A stretch of DNA of 64,000 nucleotides from Azotimanducus chitobiosivorans (GTDB lineage Bacteria; Pseudomonadota; Gammaproteobacteria; Pseudomonadales; Azotimanducaceae): positions 1,178,001-1,242,000 of the forward strand of contig OZ241339.1 of NCBI GenBank assembly GCA_965200235.1, in the 5' to 3' direction. The notes under the pieces are model-generated. The model saw only the letters and a list, made by a program, of their open reading frames with translations, was not told where the DNA came from and searched no databases. Position numbers and translations under genes: made by a program. Each line of letters starts with the position of its first letter. Positions within the stretch are counted from its first letter, which is position 1. Of this stretch, positions 51,152 through 58,950 are shown piece after piece.

Positions 51152-53107
51152 TTACGCGCTTTTGCGTGGCTCCTCGTCGTCGCGCACTTCTTGGAAGTCG
51201 GCATCAACGGCATCGTCTGCGGCGTCGGCTGTCCCTGCCTGCGCCCCATCCGAGCCTGACGCACTCTGCGCTGTTGCATCCGACGCCTGCTCGGCATACA
51301 TTTTCTGCGCGACAGCCGCAGCAGCCTGCGACAGCGCCTGCACCTTGGCCTCCAAGTCCTCTTTCGATGCTTCGCTCTTGAGCGCTTCCTCAAGATCTTT
51401 GGCAGCGTTCTCGACAGCCTGCTTTTCTTCCGCCGTCACGCTCTCAGGCGCTTCCTCCAAGCTCTTGCGCGCAGAGTGCACCATGGCGTCGGCCTGGTTG
51501 CGAATCTGCACGAGCTCTTCAAAGACCTTGTCCTCTTCGGAATGCGCCTCGGCCTCGCGCACCATCGTCTCGATCTCTTCGTCGGAAAGGCCGCTTGAGG
51601 CCTTGATGACGATCGACTGCTCCTTGTTGGTCGCCTTGTCCTTGGCCGACACATTGAGGATGCCGTTGGCGTCAATGTCGAAACTGACTTCGATCTGCGG
51701 CATGCCACGCGGCGCAGGCGGAATCTCGCTGAGGTCGAAGCGGCCGAGCGTCTTGTTCGCGGACGCCTGCTTGCGCTCGCCCTGCACGACATGAATGGTC
51801 ACGGCAGTCTGGTTGTCATCGGCCGTCGAAAAGACTTGGTTCTTGCGTGTCGGGATGGTCGTGTTCTTATCAATCAGCACGCTCATCACGCCGCCCAAGG
51901 TTTCAATGCCGAGCGACAAGGGCGTCACATCGAGCAGGAGCACATCCTTGACATCGCCCGACAGCACCGCCGCTTGGATAGCCGCGCCGACCGCGACAGC
52001 TTCGTCCGGATTGACATCCTTCTTTGGCTCGCGACCGAAGAAGGTCTTGACCTTCTCTTGCACGAGCGGCATGCGCGTCTGGCCGCCGATGAGGATGACA
52101 TCGGAAATGTCACCCACCTTGAGGCCGGCGTCGGTGAGCGCCGTGCGGCACGGCTCAAGCGTCTTTTCAATCAGGTTTTCGACGAGCGATTCGAGCTTGG
52201 CGCGCGTGAGCTTCAAGACAAGGTGCTTTGGTCCGGACGCATCCGCCGTGATGTACGGCAAGTTGATCTCGGTCTGCTGGCTGCTTGACAGCTCGATCTT
52301 GGCCTTCTCGGCCGCTTCCTTGAGCCGCTGCAAGGCAAGCGGGTCATTGTGCAGATCGACGCCGTTCGAGCGCTTGAACTCATCGGCGATGTACTCGATG
52401 AGCACGAGGTCGATATCCTCCCCGCCAAGGAAGGTGTCGCCATTGGTTGACAGCACCTCGAACTGCTGTTCGCCATCGACCGACGCGATCTCGATGATTG
52501 AAATATCGAAGGTACCGCCGCCGAGGTCATAGACGGCGATCTTTCGGTCCCCCTGCTCGCGGTCAACGCCGTGCGCAAGCGCCGCCGCCGTCGGCTCGTT
52601 GATGATGCGCTTGACATCAAGGCCAGCGATCTTGCCGGCGTCCTTGGTGGCCTGGCGCTGCGAATCATTAAAGTAGGCGGGCACCGTGATCACCGCTTCG
52701 GTGATAGTTTCGCCGAGATAATCCTCTGCCGTGCGCTTCATTTTCTTGAGCACTTCGGCGCTCACTTGCGGCGGCGCGAGTCGTTCGCCGCGCACTTCGA
52801 TCCACGCATCGCCGTTCTTGGCTTCGGCAATCGTGTAGGGCACCATGCTGATGTCGCGTTGCACGACATCATCCTTGAAGCGCCGCCCGATCAGGCGCTT
52901 GACCGCAAACAAGGTATTGAGCGGGTTGGTGACTGCCTGGCGCTTGGCCGACTGGCCGACCAGGATTTCTTTGTCGTCCGTATAGGCGACAATCGACGGC
53001 GTCGTGCGATCACCTTCGGAGTTTTCAATGACGCGCGAAGCGCCGCCCTCCTGCACCGCAACGCAAGAGTTGGTAGTGCCGAGGTCAATGCCGATGATTT
53101 TTCCCAT
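51152..53107 (-). CDS. dnaK: Chaperone protein DnaK (Hsp70)
   Basis: A 651-residue Hsp70 beginning MGKIIGIDLGTTNSCVAVQE, with IAVYDLGGGTFDISIIEI and VILIGGQTRMPLVQEKVKTF (the other two Hsp70 signatures), a substrate-binding domain and an acidic/Ala-rich tail ending DEEPRKSA. A GGAGG ribosome site precedes the ATG. Between grpE and dnaJ. Confidence 0.98.
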   Translation of the reverse strand: MGKIIGIDLGTTNSCVAVQEGGASRVIENSEGDRTTPSIVAYTDDKEILVGQSAKRQAVTNPLNTLFAVKRLIGRRFKDDVVQRDISMVPYTIAEAKNGDAWIEVRGERLAPPQVSAEVLKKMKRTAEDYLGETITEAVITVPAYFNDSQRQATKDAGKIAGLDVKRIINEPTAAALAHGVDREQGDRKIAVYDLGGGTFDISIIEIASVDGEQQFEVLSTNGDTFLGGEDIDLVLIEYIADEFKRSNGVDLHNDPLALQRLKEAAEKAKIELSSSQQTEINLPYITADASGPKHLVLKLTRAKLESLVENLIEKTLEPCRTALTDAGLKVGDISDVILIGGQTRMPLVQEKVKTFFGREPKKDVNPDEAVAVGAAIQAAVLSGDVKDVLLLDVTPLSLGIETLGGVMSVLIDKNTTIPTRKNQVFSTADDNQTAVTIHVVQGERKQASANKTLGRFDLSEIPPAPRGMPQIEVSFDIDANGILNVSAKDKATNKEQSIVIKASSGLSDEEIETMVREAEAHSEEDKVFEELVQIRNQADAMVHSARKSLEEAPESVTAEEKQAVENAAKDLEEALKSEASKEDLEAKVQALSQAAAAVAQKMYAEQASDATAQSASGSDGAQAGTADAADDAVDADFQEVRDDEEPRKSA

Positions 53108-53206
53108 GATGCCTCCAGTGAGTGCTTCAAAAGCTTTGGTTGTTCTATGCGCCGTCCGCGAGCGGACGATGTCTGTTGTTCATATATTTGCGCGATTTTT
53201 GCGACT

Positions 53207-53794
53207 TCAAGCGGGTTCGGCGCGCGACACGACCACCTTGGCGGCGCGAACCAGCCGCCCGTTCAATGAGAACCCGGACTGCACGACGTTGACGACCGTG
53301 TTTTCCTCGCAGTTGTCGTCGGGCGCCATGGCCACCGCCTCATGCCACGCAGGGTCAAAGGGTTCGCCCTCGGGCAGGATTCGCTCGATTCCGTGCCGCG
53401 CCAAGGTATCGACGAGGAGCTTACTCGCAAGCTCGATGCCTTGTGCATCAGCGCCTTCGTCTTCTGCGTGCGATTTGCGTGCGATCTCGACTGCTTTCTC
53501 CAAGCTGTCCACCACCGGAATCAAGTCTCGAACGAGCCGCTCCACCCCGTACTTGTGGGCGTTCTCGACATCGCGCGCGGCGCGGCGCTGTATGTTGTCG
53601 GCTTCGGCGCGTGCGCGCAGCACCTGGTCTTCTTGAGACGCAATCCGCTCACGAAGCCGCGCGAGCTCGCTCGCCGCGTCATCTTCAATCGCATCGTCGC
53701 CGTCGGCGAGCTGCTCAGCTTCCCGCCGGTCCTCTGCAACCGCGTCCGCGTGCTGCTCTTCAGCTTGCTCGTCGCTCTTCGCCGTGTCCGCCAT
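53207..53794 (-). CDS. grpE: Nucleotide exchange factor GrpE
   Basis: A 195-residue protein: acidic N terminus (MADTAKSDEQAEEQHADAVA), long coiled coil (EDQVLRARAEADNIQRRAAR), then a C-terminal beta domain (HEAVAMAPDDNCEENTVVNV). Releases ADP from DnaK. ATG 53794 starts the conserved protein. A heat-shock promoter lies just upstream at 53824-53852. Confidence 0.96.
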   Translation of the reverse strand: MADTAKSDEQAEEQHADAVAEDRREAEQLADGDDAIEDDAASELARLRERIASQEDQVLRARAEADNIQRRAARDVENAHKYGVERLVRDLIPVVDSLEKAVEIARKSHAEDEGADAQGIELASKLLVDTLARHGIERILPEGEPFDPAWHEAVAMAPDDNCEENTVVNVVQSGFSLNGRLVRAAKVVVSRAEPA

Positions 53795-53823
53795 GAATAC
53801 TGCGCATGTGAGGGGAGCGCCAG

Positions 53824-53852
53824 ATATGGGGGCAAGAACGCGGAAATACAAG
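53824..53852 (-). promoter_or_regulatory. Sigma-32-type heat-shock promoter of grpE-dnaK-dnaJ
   Basis: On the minus strand CTTGTAT, 13 bases, CCCCCATAT: -35 53852-53846 and -10 53832-53824. This is close to the RpoH consensus CTTGAAA-N13-CCCCATNT. The start would fall about 20 bases before the grpE ATG. Confidence 0.75.
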
Positions 53853-53890
53853 GCGAATCACCTCCCGAATCACCCCGATAAGGCGAAGGC

Positions 53891-53896
53891 TATAAT
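53891..53896 (+). promoter_or_regulatory. TATAAT -10 element, efflux channel gene
   Basis: A perfect TATAAT hexamer about 90 bases before the TTG start of the outer-membrane channel gene. No good -35 is seen 17 bases upstream, so it is only suggestive. Confidence 0.35.
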
Positions 53897-53986
53897 GCTC
53901 GCCATCACAGCAGTTAAGAGCGGTGGAAATTGCGCGCGCGCGCCAACGGACAGCTCTGTAAGCCCTTTGCCGCCTTCCGAGGACGC

Positions 53987-55450
53987 TTGATCGAGTCATG
54001 GCTGCTCTTCATGGCCGCGCTGCTTATCGCGAGCTGTTCGAGCAACGCGCCCCAATCACCCTCCTATTCGGATGTGCCGAGCGGCCTGCCCGAGACCTAT
54101 TCGGCAAGCCCGGACTCGAGTTCGCACCGTCCGCTCGCATGGTGGGAATCCTTTGCCGACCCTGCGCTCAACCGCGTCGTGGAAGCTGCCCTCGCCGCCA
54201 ACCTCGACTTGCGTCAAGCGGTCGCCCGCGTCGAGCAGGCGAGAGCGCGGGCGCGCATCGCCCGCGCTGCCTTCTTCCCGTCAGTCGCGCCAGCCCTCTC
54301 GGCAGTGGATCTCGAAACACCTACCAACGCAGGCATCGGCGCGCAGCTCGATGAGCTCGGCTTCGGCCCCGAACTCATTGAGGACTTCGGGTTCGCCTTG
54401 CCGGACCGTTTGCAGCTACGCACATTTTCTTTCAGTGCGGAGTTCGCCTACGAGGCGGACTTCTGGGGTCGCCACCGCCAAGACGCCTTGGCAGCAGGCG
54501 CGCTGCAACTTGCCTCCGAAGCGGATTTTTCGACCGCACGCATCGCGGTCTTGGCAGAAACGATCAGCACCTACCTCGAAGTCATGGAAGCGCGAACGCA
54601 ACAAAGGCTCGCGCAAGACATGGTCGATGTGCTGTCGCAGCGCGTTTCGTTCGTGGAGAGTCGCTATGAGCGCGGCCTCGTTGATGCGCTGCCCGTCTAT
54701 GCGCTGCGAAGGGAATTGCGCGATGCGCGCGCGAGGCAGCCGCAAATGAAGGCAGCGAGCGCCGATGCCGAGGCGAGGCTATGGATGCTGCTCGGCGGCT
54801 ACGGCGAAAAGCACGCCGACCTGCTGCCAAGCGAGAGCCAAATTGTCTTGAGCCCGGAAGCCATCGCGGTTGGCGTTCCCGCGGACCTTATTACGCAGCG
54901 CCCCGATGTGGATGCCGCTCGGCAGCGCTTGCAGTCCGCCCGCTTCGCGCTCGGCGCCCGGCGCGCGGAACTCCTTCCCTCGCTGTCGATCTCCGGCGTC
55001 ATCGGCTTGCAAAGCACGGATTCCGACGAACTCTTCGACCCCGACCAATGGTTCCAGAATATCGGCCTCAATCTGCTCGGGCCTGCCTTGCAGGGGGCGC
55101 GGCGGCGCGCCAATGTCGCGCTCGCTGAAGCGAGGCTGCAAGAAGCGCTCGCGGCCTTCGGGCAATCCGTGGTCGCCGCCGTAGGCGAGGTCGAATCCGC
55201 ACTCGCCGGTCTCGAGGCGAGCCAGGAGAGGCAGGCACTGCTCGCCACGCAGTTCATCGATGCGGAAGCTGAATCACGCCTGCAGGCGCAGCGCTTTGCC
55301 TCCGGTGTCGGACGTTACGACGAATTGTTGAGCGCTGATCAATTGCTGATCGCCGCGCGCTCGGCGGTGTCGGCGGCACAGCGCGACCACGCGCATTCCA
55401 AGCTCGCTCTACATCGCGCGGTAGGCGGCGCGTGGACTTCAGCGCGTTGA
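53987..55450 (+). CDS. RND efflux outer-membrane channel (OprM/NodT family lipoprotein)
   Basis: A 487-residue TolC-fold protein. Signal with lipobox LIASC (lipidation Cys about residue 17 from TTG 53987), then two outer-membrane-efflux-protein repeats: WWESFADPALNRVVEAALAA and the second beginning about residue 265. TTG 53987 is chosen as GAGGA lies 5 bases upstream; ATG 54011 would leave only a very short signal. It probably pairs with the RND pump and adaptor at 58951-63425, though 3.5 kb and two genes lie between. Confidence 0.88.
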   Translation: MIESWLLFMAALLIASCSSNAPQSPSYSDVPSGLPETYSASPDSSSHRPLAWWESFADPALNRVVEAALAANLDLRQAVARVEQARARARIARAAFFPSVAPALSAVDLETPTNAGIGAQLDELGFGPELIEDFGFALPDRLQLRTFSFSAEFAYEADFWGRHRQDALAAGALQLASEADFSTARIAVLAETISTYLEVMEARTQQRLAQDMVDVLSQRVSFVESRYERGLVDALPVYALRRELRDARARQPQMKAASADAEARLWMLLGGYGEKHADLLPSESQIVLSPEAIAVGVPADLITQRPDVDAARQRLQSARFALGARRAELLPSLSISGVIGLQSTDSDELFDPDQWFQNIGLNLLGPALQGARRRANVALAEARLQEALAAFGQSVVAAVGEVESALAGLEASQERQALLATQFIDAEAESRLQAQRFASGVGRYDELLSADQLLIAARSAVSAAQRDHAHSKLALHRAVGGAWTSAR

Positions 55451-55601
55451 CCTGAGAACGGCAGGTCGGGACTGTCCATGCTCTGCTGCTTGCCGGCGCA
55501 CAAACCGCGATAGATCTGCGTCAGGCAATATCGTCACAGCCGCCGAGTTTCACCTATAATCGACTCACACATGTCCGCACGAGCCAACACAGGAGCGGCG
55601 A

Positions 55602-57644
55602 ATGAGAATTATAGAAGAGTTAGTTCTTCTTCTTCTGAGTGAGGAAAGCGGCTATTTGGAGCAAGTCTCCGGATGGACGCTCGCTTGCGGCATTGCAGGC
55701 GGCACGCTCATGGACCTCGCCTTTGAATCACGCATCGACACGGACTTGGAACAACTCACTTTACTCGACGACACGCCTCTCGGCGACGCGATTCTTGATC
55801 CCGTTCTCGCGGCGATTGCCAGCGGAGAGCCCAATCAGTCGCCGCGGTACTGGGTTGAGAAGACCGCCAGCCAAGCCGACGACATGCTCCATGCGATTCT
55901 GGAACGCCTTGTTGAGAGAGGCATACTTGAACAAGCTTTGGGCGGGTTCTGGTCGCTGTCCCGCAAAGCGCGGCGCCCTGGCTTCCGCATGGGAGACACC
56001 GACGAGCGCGCCGATGTTCGCCAGCGCATCAAGTCAACCATTCTCAGCGACGAGCTGCCCGACCCTCGCGATGCGGCGGTGACGGGATTGGCTCATGCGT
56101 GCGGCGCATTCCGTTTCCTTCTCGACCCGGATGACTATGAGCAATCGCTTGATCGCATCGAATTGATCAGCGGTCTCGACCTGCTCGGGCGCACGGTCGC
56201 CGAGGCGGTCGAATGGATGTCGCAGCGACTACCGAAGCTCGCGGCAAAGCCGATACCTCGGTTGAGCATATGGAAACTACTTCTCAAGCGGGCCACTTGG
56301 GAAGGCAACTTCGGGAAGACGACGGCAGAACTCTACCGAGAGCTTGGCCCGGTGTTCATGTTGTCGCTCCCTTTCTCCCGCAAACCGCTGATGTACGTGC
56401 TCGCCGGAGAAGACGTGAACGCTTGGGTGAACAGGAAAGGCCGGCTCTTTTTGCATTCCAAGACCTATTTGAACGGTCTAGAGAGCGTGTTCGGCGCATC
56501 TCGAACCCTATCGGGCACGGATGGCGCGGAGCACTACCGCATGCGCAAAGCGCTGAGTGGATTCTATTCGAAGACACGGCTCGATGAGCGCTTTGGCGAC
56601 ATGGCGCAGCAATTGCGCGAGGAGCTCAGCCAATGGAAAGTCGGCGACGAGATCGGGCGTGATGCGTTCCTCGTCCTGATGAGCCGCCAAACATGGCAAT
56701 TGAAAAGCTCCTTTCGCGAATTCGAACACATGGACACCGTGTTCTCGTACAAAAGTCGCGCCCTGCTCACGCATGTGCAGGGACTGCTGCCGAAATTCAT
56801 GCTTCGCACGCCGAGTATGCGTTCCAAGCGCAAGCAGCTCGACAAGATGTTTGCATTCATGAAATCCTCGCACACGCCGGCTCAGCGCGAAGACACGGCT
56901 CGAGACCTGCTCGACGACTACATAAGCCTGCACATAGCAGACCCTCAGTTCTTCCCTGAAGCGGACATGATGTATGCCTTCATTATGACGCTCCTACCGC
57001 CCATCTACACCGGCTACACGCTCGCATTCGCGATGTGTGAGATGTACTCGCGTCCGGAATTGCTGGCGCGTGTCAAGGAGGAAGCGGCACGACTGTTCGA
57101 CCAGGACGAAGCGGGCCATGAGAAGTTCTCCATCGAAGATGCCGATGTGGCGCGTCGGCTGCTCCTGGAAACGCTGCGCCTTTACGCGCCGGTGCCCTTG
57201 CAAATCCGCCACGCCGCGAACACCTGTTCCATCGCAGGCTTTGAGATTCCCGTCAACAGCCAAGTGGTGGTGGCTTCGAGCGCCGCCCACTACTTGGAAG
57301 AGAACTTCCCGAACCCGGAGGCGTTCGACATCGACCGACACCTGCCCGAAGAGGTCGAGAAGCGCAAGCATGGCGCCTATGCCGTATTCGGGCTCGGCAC
57401 CCACACATGCCTCGGCTCGCGGCTGGTCGAATCGCAATTGGCCTTCAACATCCTTCAGATCGCGCACCACTTCGATTTGGAGGTGCTGCCCTCGAGCTAC
57501 CCGATCAAGATCAAGGCGATGCCCTCCACCTCACCGCGCAAGTCGCTCCGATTCCGAGTACGCGACAAGCGCCCCTTCCCCGATTCCCACAAGGTTTCCG
57601 TCGCGGTCGAACCTACTGGCGGATGCCCTATGCATGCAACTTAG
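55602..57644 (+). CDS. GPP34-domain / cytochrome P450 fusion protein
   Basis: A 680-residue protein. Residues 1 to about 215 match the GPP34 (GOLPH3/Vps74-like) pattern: EELVLLLLSEESGYLEQVSG, GIAGGTLMDLAFESRID, LLDDTPLGDAILDPVLAAI. Residues about 225-680 are a cytochrome P450: a helical I region IMTLLPPIYTGYTLAF where the usual (A/G)Gx(D/E)T is degenerate, ExxR as ETLR (E523, R526), and the haem loop FGLGTHTCLG with Cys603. Eukaryotic GPP34 proteins bind PI4P at membranes; in bacteria the role is unknown. The fusion may place the P450 at a membrane. AGGAG precedes ATG. A site-2 protease gene follows by 9 bases. Confidence 0.85.
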   Translation: MRIIEELVLLLLSEESGYLEQVSGWTLACGIAGGTLMDLAFESRIDTDLEQLTLLDDTPLGDAILDPVLAAIASGEPNQSPRYWVEKTASQADDMLHAILERLVERGILEQALGGFWSLSRKARRPGFRMGDTDERADVRQRIKSTILSDELPDPRDAAVTGLAHACGAFRFLLDPDDYEQSLDRIELISGLDLLGRTVAEAVEWMSQRLPKLAAKPIPRLSIWKLLLKRATWEGNFGKTTAELYRELGPVFMLSLPFSRKPLMYVLAGEDVNAWVNRKGRLFLHSKTYLNGLESVFGASRTLSGTDGAEHYRMRKALSGFYSKTRLDERFGDMAQQLREELSQWKVGDEIGRDAFLVLMSRQTWQLKSSFREFEHMDTVFSYKSRALLTHVQGLLPKFMLRTPSMRSKRKQLDKMFAFMKSSHTPAQREDTARDLLDDYISLHIADPQFFPEADMMYAFIMTLLPPIYTGYTLAFAMCEMYSRPELLARVKEEAARLFDQDEAGHEKFSIEDADVARRLLLETLRLYAPVPLQIRHAANTCSIAGFEIPVNSQVVVASSAAHYLEENFPNPEAFDIDRHLPEEVEKRKHGAYAVFGLGTHTCLGSRLVESQLAFNILQIAHHFDLEVLPSSYPIKIKAMPSTSPRKSLRFRVRDKRPFPDSHKVSVAVEPTGGCPMHAT

Positions 57645-57653
57645 GAGCCACTG

Positions 57654-58673
57654 ATGGAACTCGTCCTCATTCTGCTTGTCATCTCGTGGATCGTCTTTAA
57701 CTACATCCACGAGCTCGGCCACTTGGTTGCGGCGCGAATGGTCGGCATTGGCGTCGACCGAATGTTCTACGGCGTCGGCCCCATCGCCCACAGATCGACC
57801 TCGGCGAGTGGCACCGAGAACCTGTTCGGCGTGCTGCCGGTGGCTTCGGTGCATTTCAACAAGGCGTCGTATGAGTCCGCGACCGCCTGGCGACGGCTTT
57901 TCGCGTCTTCCGCCGGACCGCTTGCCAACTTTGGCTGCACGTTCCTGCTGCTGACCGCCGCCTATCTGATGTCACCTATCGCACCGGGCGCGTTCTTGGA
58001 TGTCGTTGACGACAAGGGTGTGGCCGCAACCGCGGGACTTCAGGACGGGGACCGCATCGTCGGCGTTGACGGCGCGGATACCGAAACCTGGGGGGATGTC
58101 GGCATCGCGTTGCTCGGACGCGCAGGCGACACCGGCACCATCGACCTGACGGTCGCTCGTGAGGGAGACCTCATCGACTATGCCTTCGAGATCGAAGAGT
58201 GGCAATCGGACGTCGCCTGGATCGACATGTACGAATACTTCGGCATCACCCGTAAAAGCGTCGATGCGGAAGTGTCCGGCAACCCGTTCGTAGGCATTTT
58301 CTCGGCGTTTGTCAACACGGTCGAGATCGGCTGGTCAACGGCAATTGGCGGTTTCAAGATGGTGTTCGGTTCAATCAGCGTCATGAATTTCGGCGGCGGC
58401 ATGCAACTCACGCAGTTGGGGCTGGAGTCCTCCAATCTCGATGTCGCCGCCGTCCTCATGTTGCTTGGGCTGTTCTCGCTCGGCTTCGGCGTGATTAACC
58501 TGCTGCCGGGACCGGTAGTCGATGGCTTGGCGATGATCTATGCCGCGTTTGAAACAATTGTTCGGCGCCCGATCCCGGAGGTCGCAAGCAAATGGCTGTT
58601 CGTGGTCGGTTCAATTCTTGCGTTCGGCCCGATTCCACTGTGCATCCTTCACGACGTGATGCGATTCACCTAG
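57654..58673 (+). CDS. M50 (site-2 protease-like) membrane metalloprotease with PDZ domain
   Basis: A 339-residue intramembrane zinc protease. HELGH at residues 19-23 sits in the first TM; INLLPGPVVDGL (Asp290) is the third metal ligand motif. A PDZ domain lies around residues 105-185 (DKGVAATAGLQDGDRIVGVD). Four TMs are predicted. RseP does regulated intramembrane proteolysis, but this one lies in an operon with the GPP34-P450 protein, so a dedicated partner is more likely. Its TAG stop is part of the CTAG at which the second palindromic element begins. AGGAG precedes the ATG. Confidence 0.88.
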   Translation: MELVLILLVISWIVFNYIHELGHLVAARMVGIGVDRMFYGVGPIAHRSTSASGTENLFGVLPVASVHFNKASYESATAWRRLFASSAGPLANFGCTFLLLTAAYLMSPIAPGAFLDVVDDKGVAATAGLQDGDRIVGVDGADTETWGDVGIALLGRAGDTGTIDLTVAREGDLIDYAFEIEEWQSDVAWIDMYEYFGITRKSVDAEVSGNPFVGIFSAFVNTVEIGWSTAIGGFKMVFGSISVMNFGGGMQLTQLGLESSNLDVAAVLMLLGLFSLGFGVINLLPGPVVDGLAMIYAAFETIVRRPIPEVASKWLFVVGSILAFGPIPLCILHDVMRFT

Positions 58674-58934
58674 TGTCCTGTCCCATAAATAAGTGTGATT
58701 CAGAGTGAGCACAATCGCCGAGGGCAAGGCGCAGTCCGCAGGGAATATCGGGCATATTGCCAAGGGCTGCAACGCAGCCGTCGGCGATTGTGCCCACTCC
58801 CGAAGGGCGCGCAGGAGAAGGGCTGTGGCCGCGTTGCGTCCCTTGGCAATACGGCAAAGTATTGCCTGCGGAACGCGCCTTGCCACAGCCCTTCTCCTGC
58901 GCGCTGAATCCACACTTATTTATGGGACAGGACA
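58674..58934. mobile_element. Triple-hairpin palindromic (MITE-like) element, copy B
   Basis: A 261 bp element of the same design as copy A (7251-7513). Outer arms 58674-58696/58912-58934 (23 bp, perfect, extended by ATTCAG); inner hairpins 58704-58720/58782-58798 (16 of 17) and 58807-58829/58882-58904 (23, perfect). The conserved core again carries CGCAGGGAATA and CCAAGGGC in opposite orientations. Arm sequences differ completely from copy A. Left flank CTAG, right flank CCAG. It lies between convergent genes and could also act as a two-way terminator. Confidence 0.85.
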
Positions 58935-58950
58935 CCAGGGCGTGTTCACA

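Noticed and set aside
53118..53206. Possible second heat-shock promoter before dnaK (CTTGAAG at the grpE end)
   Set aside because: No acceptable CCCCAT-like -10 at the right spacing.
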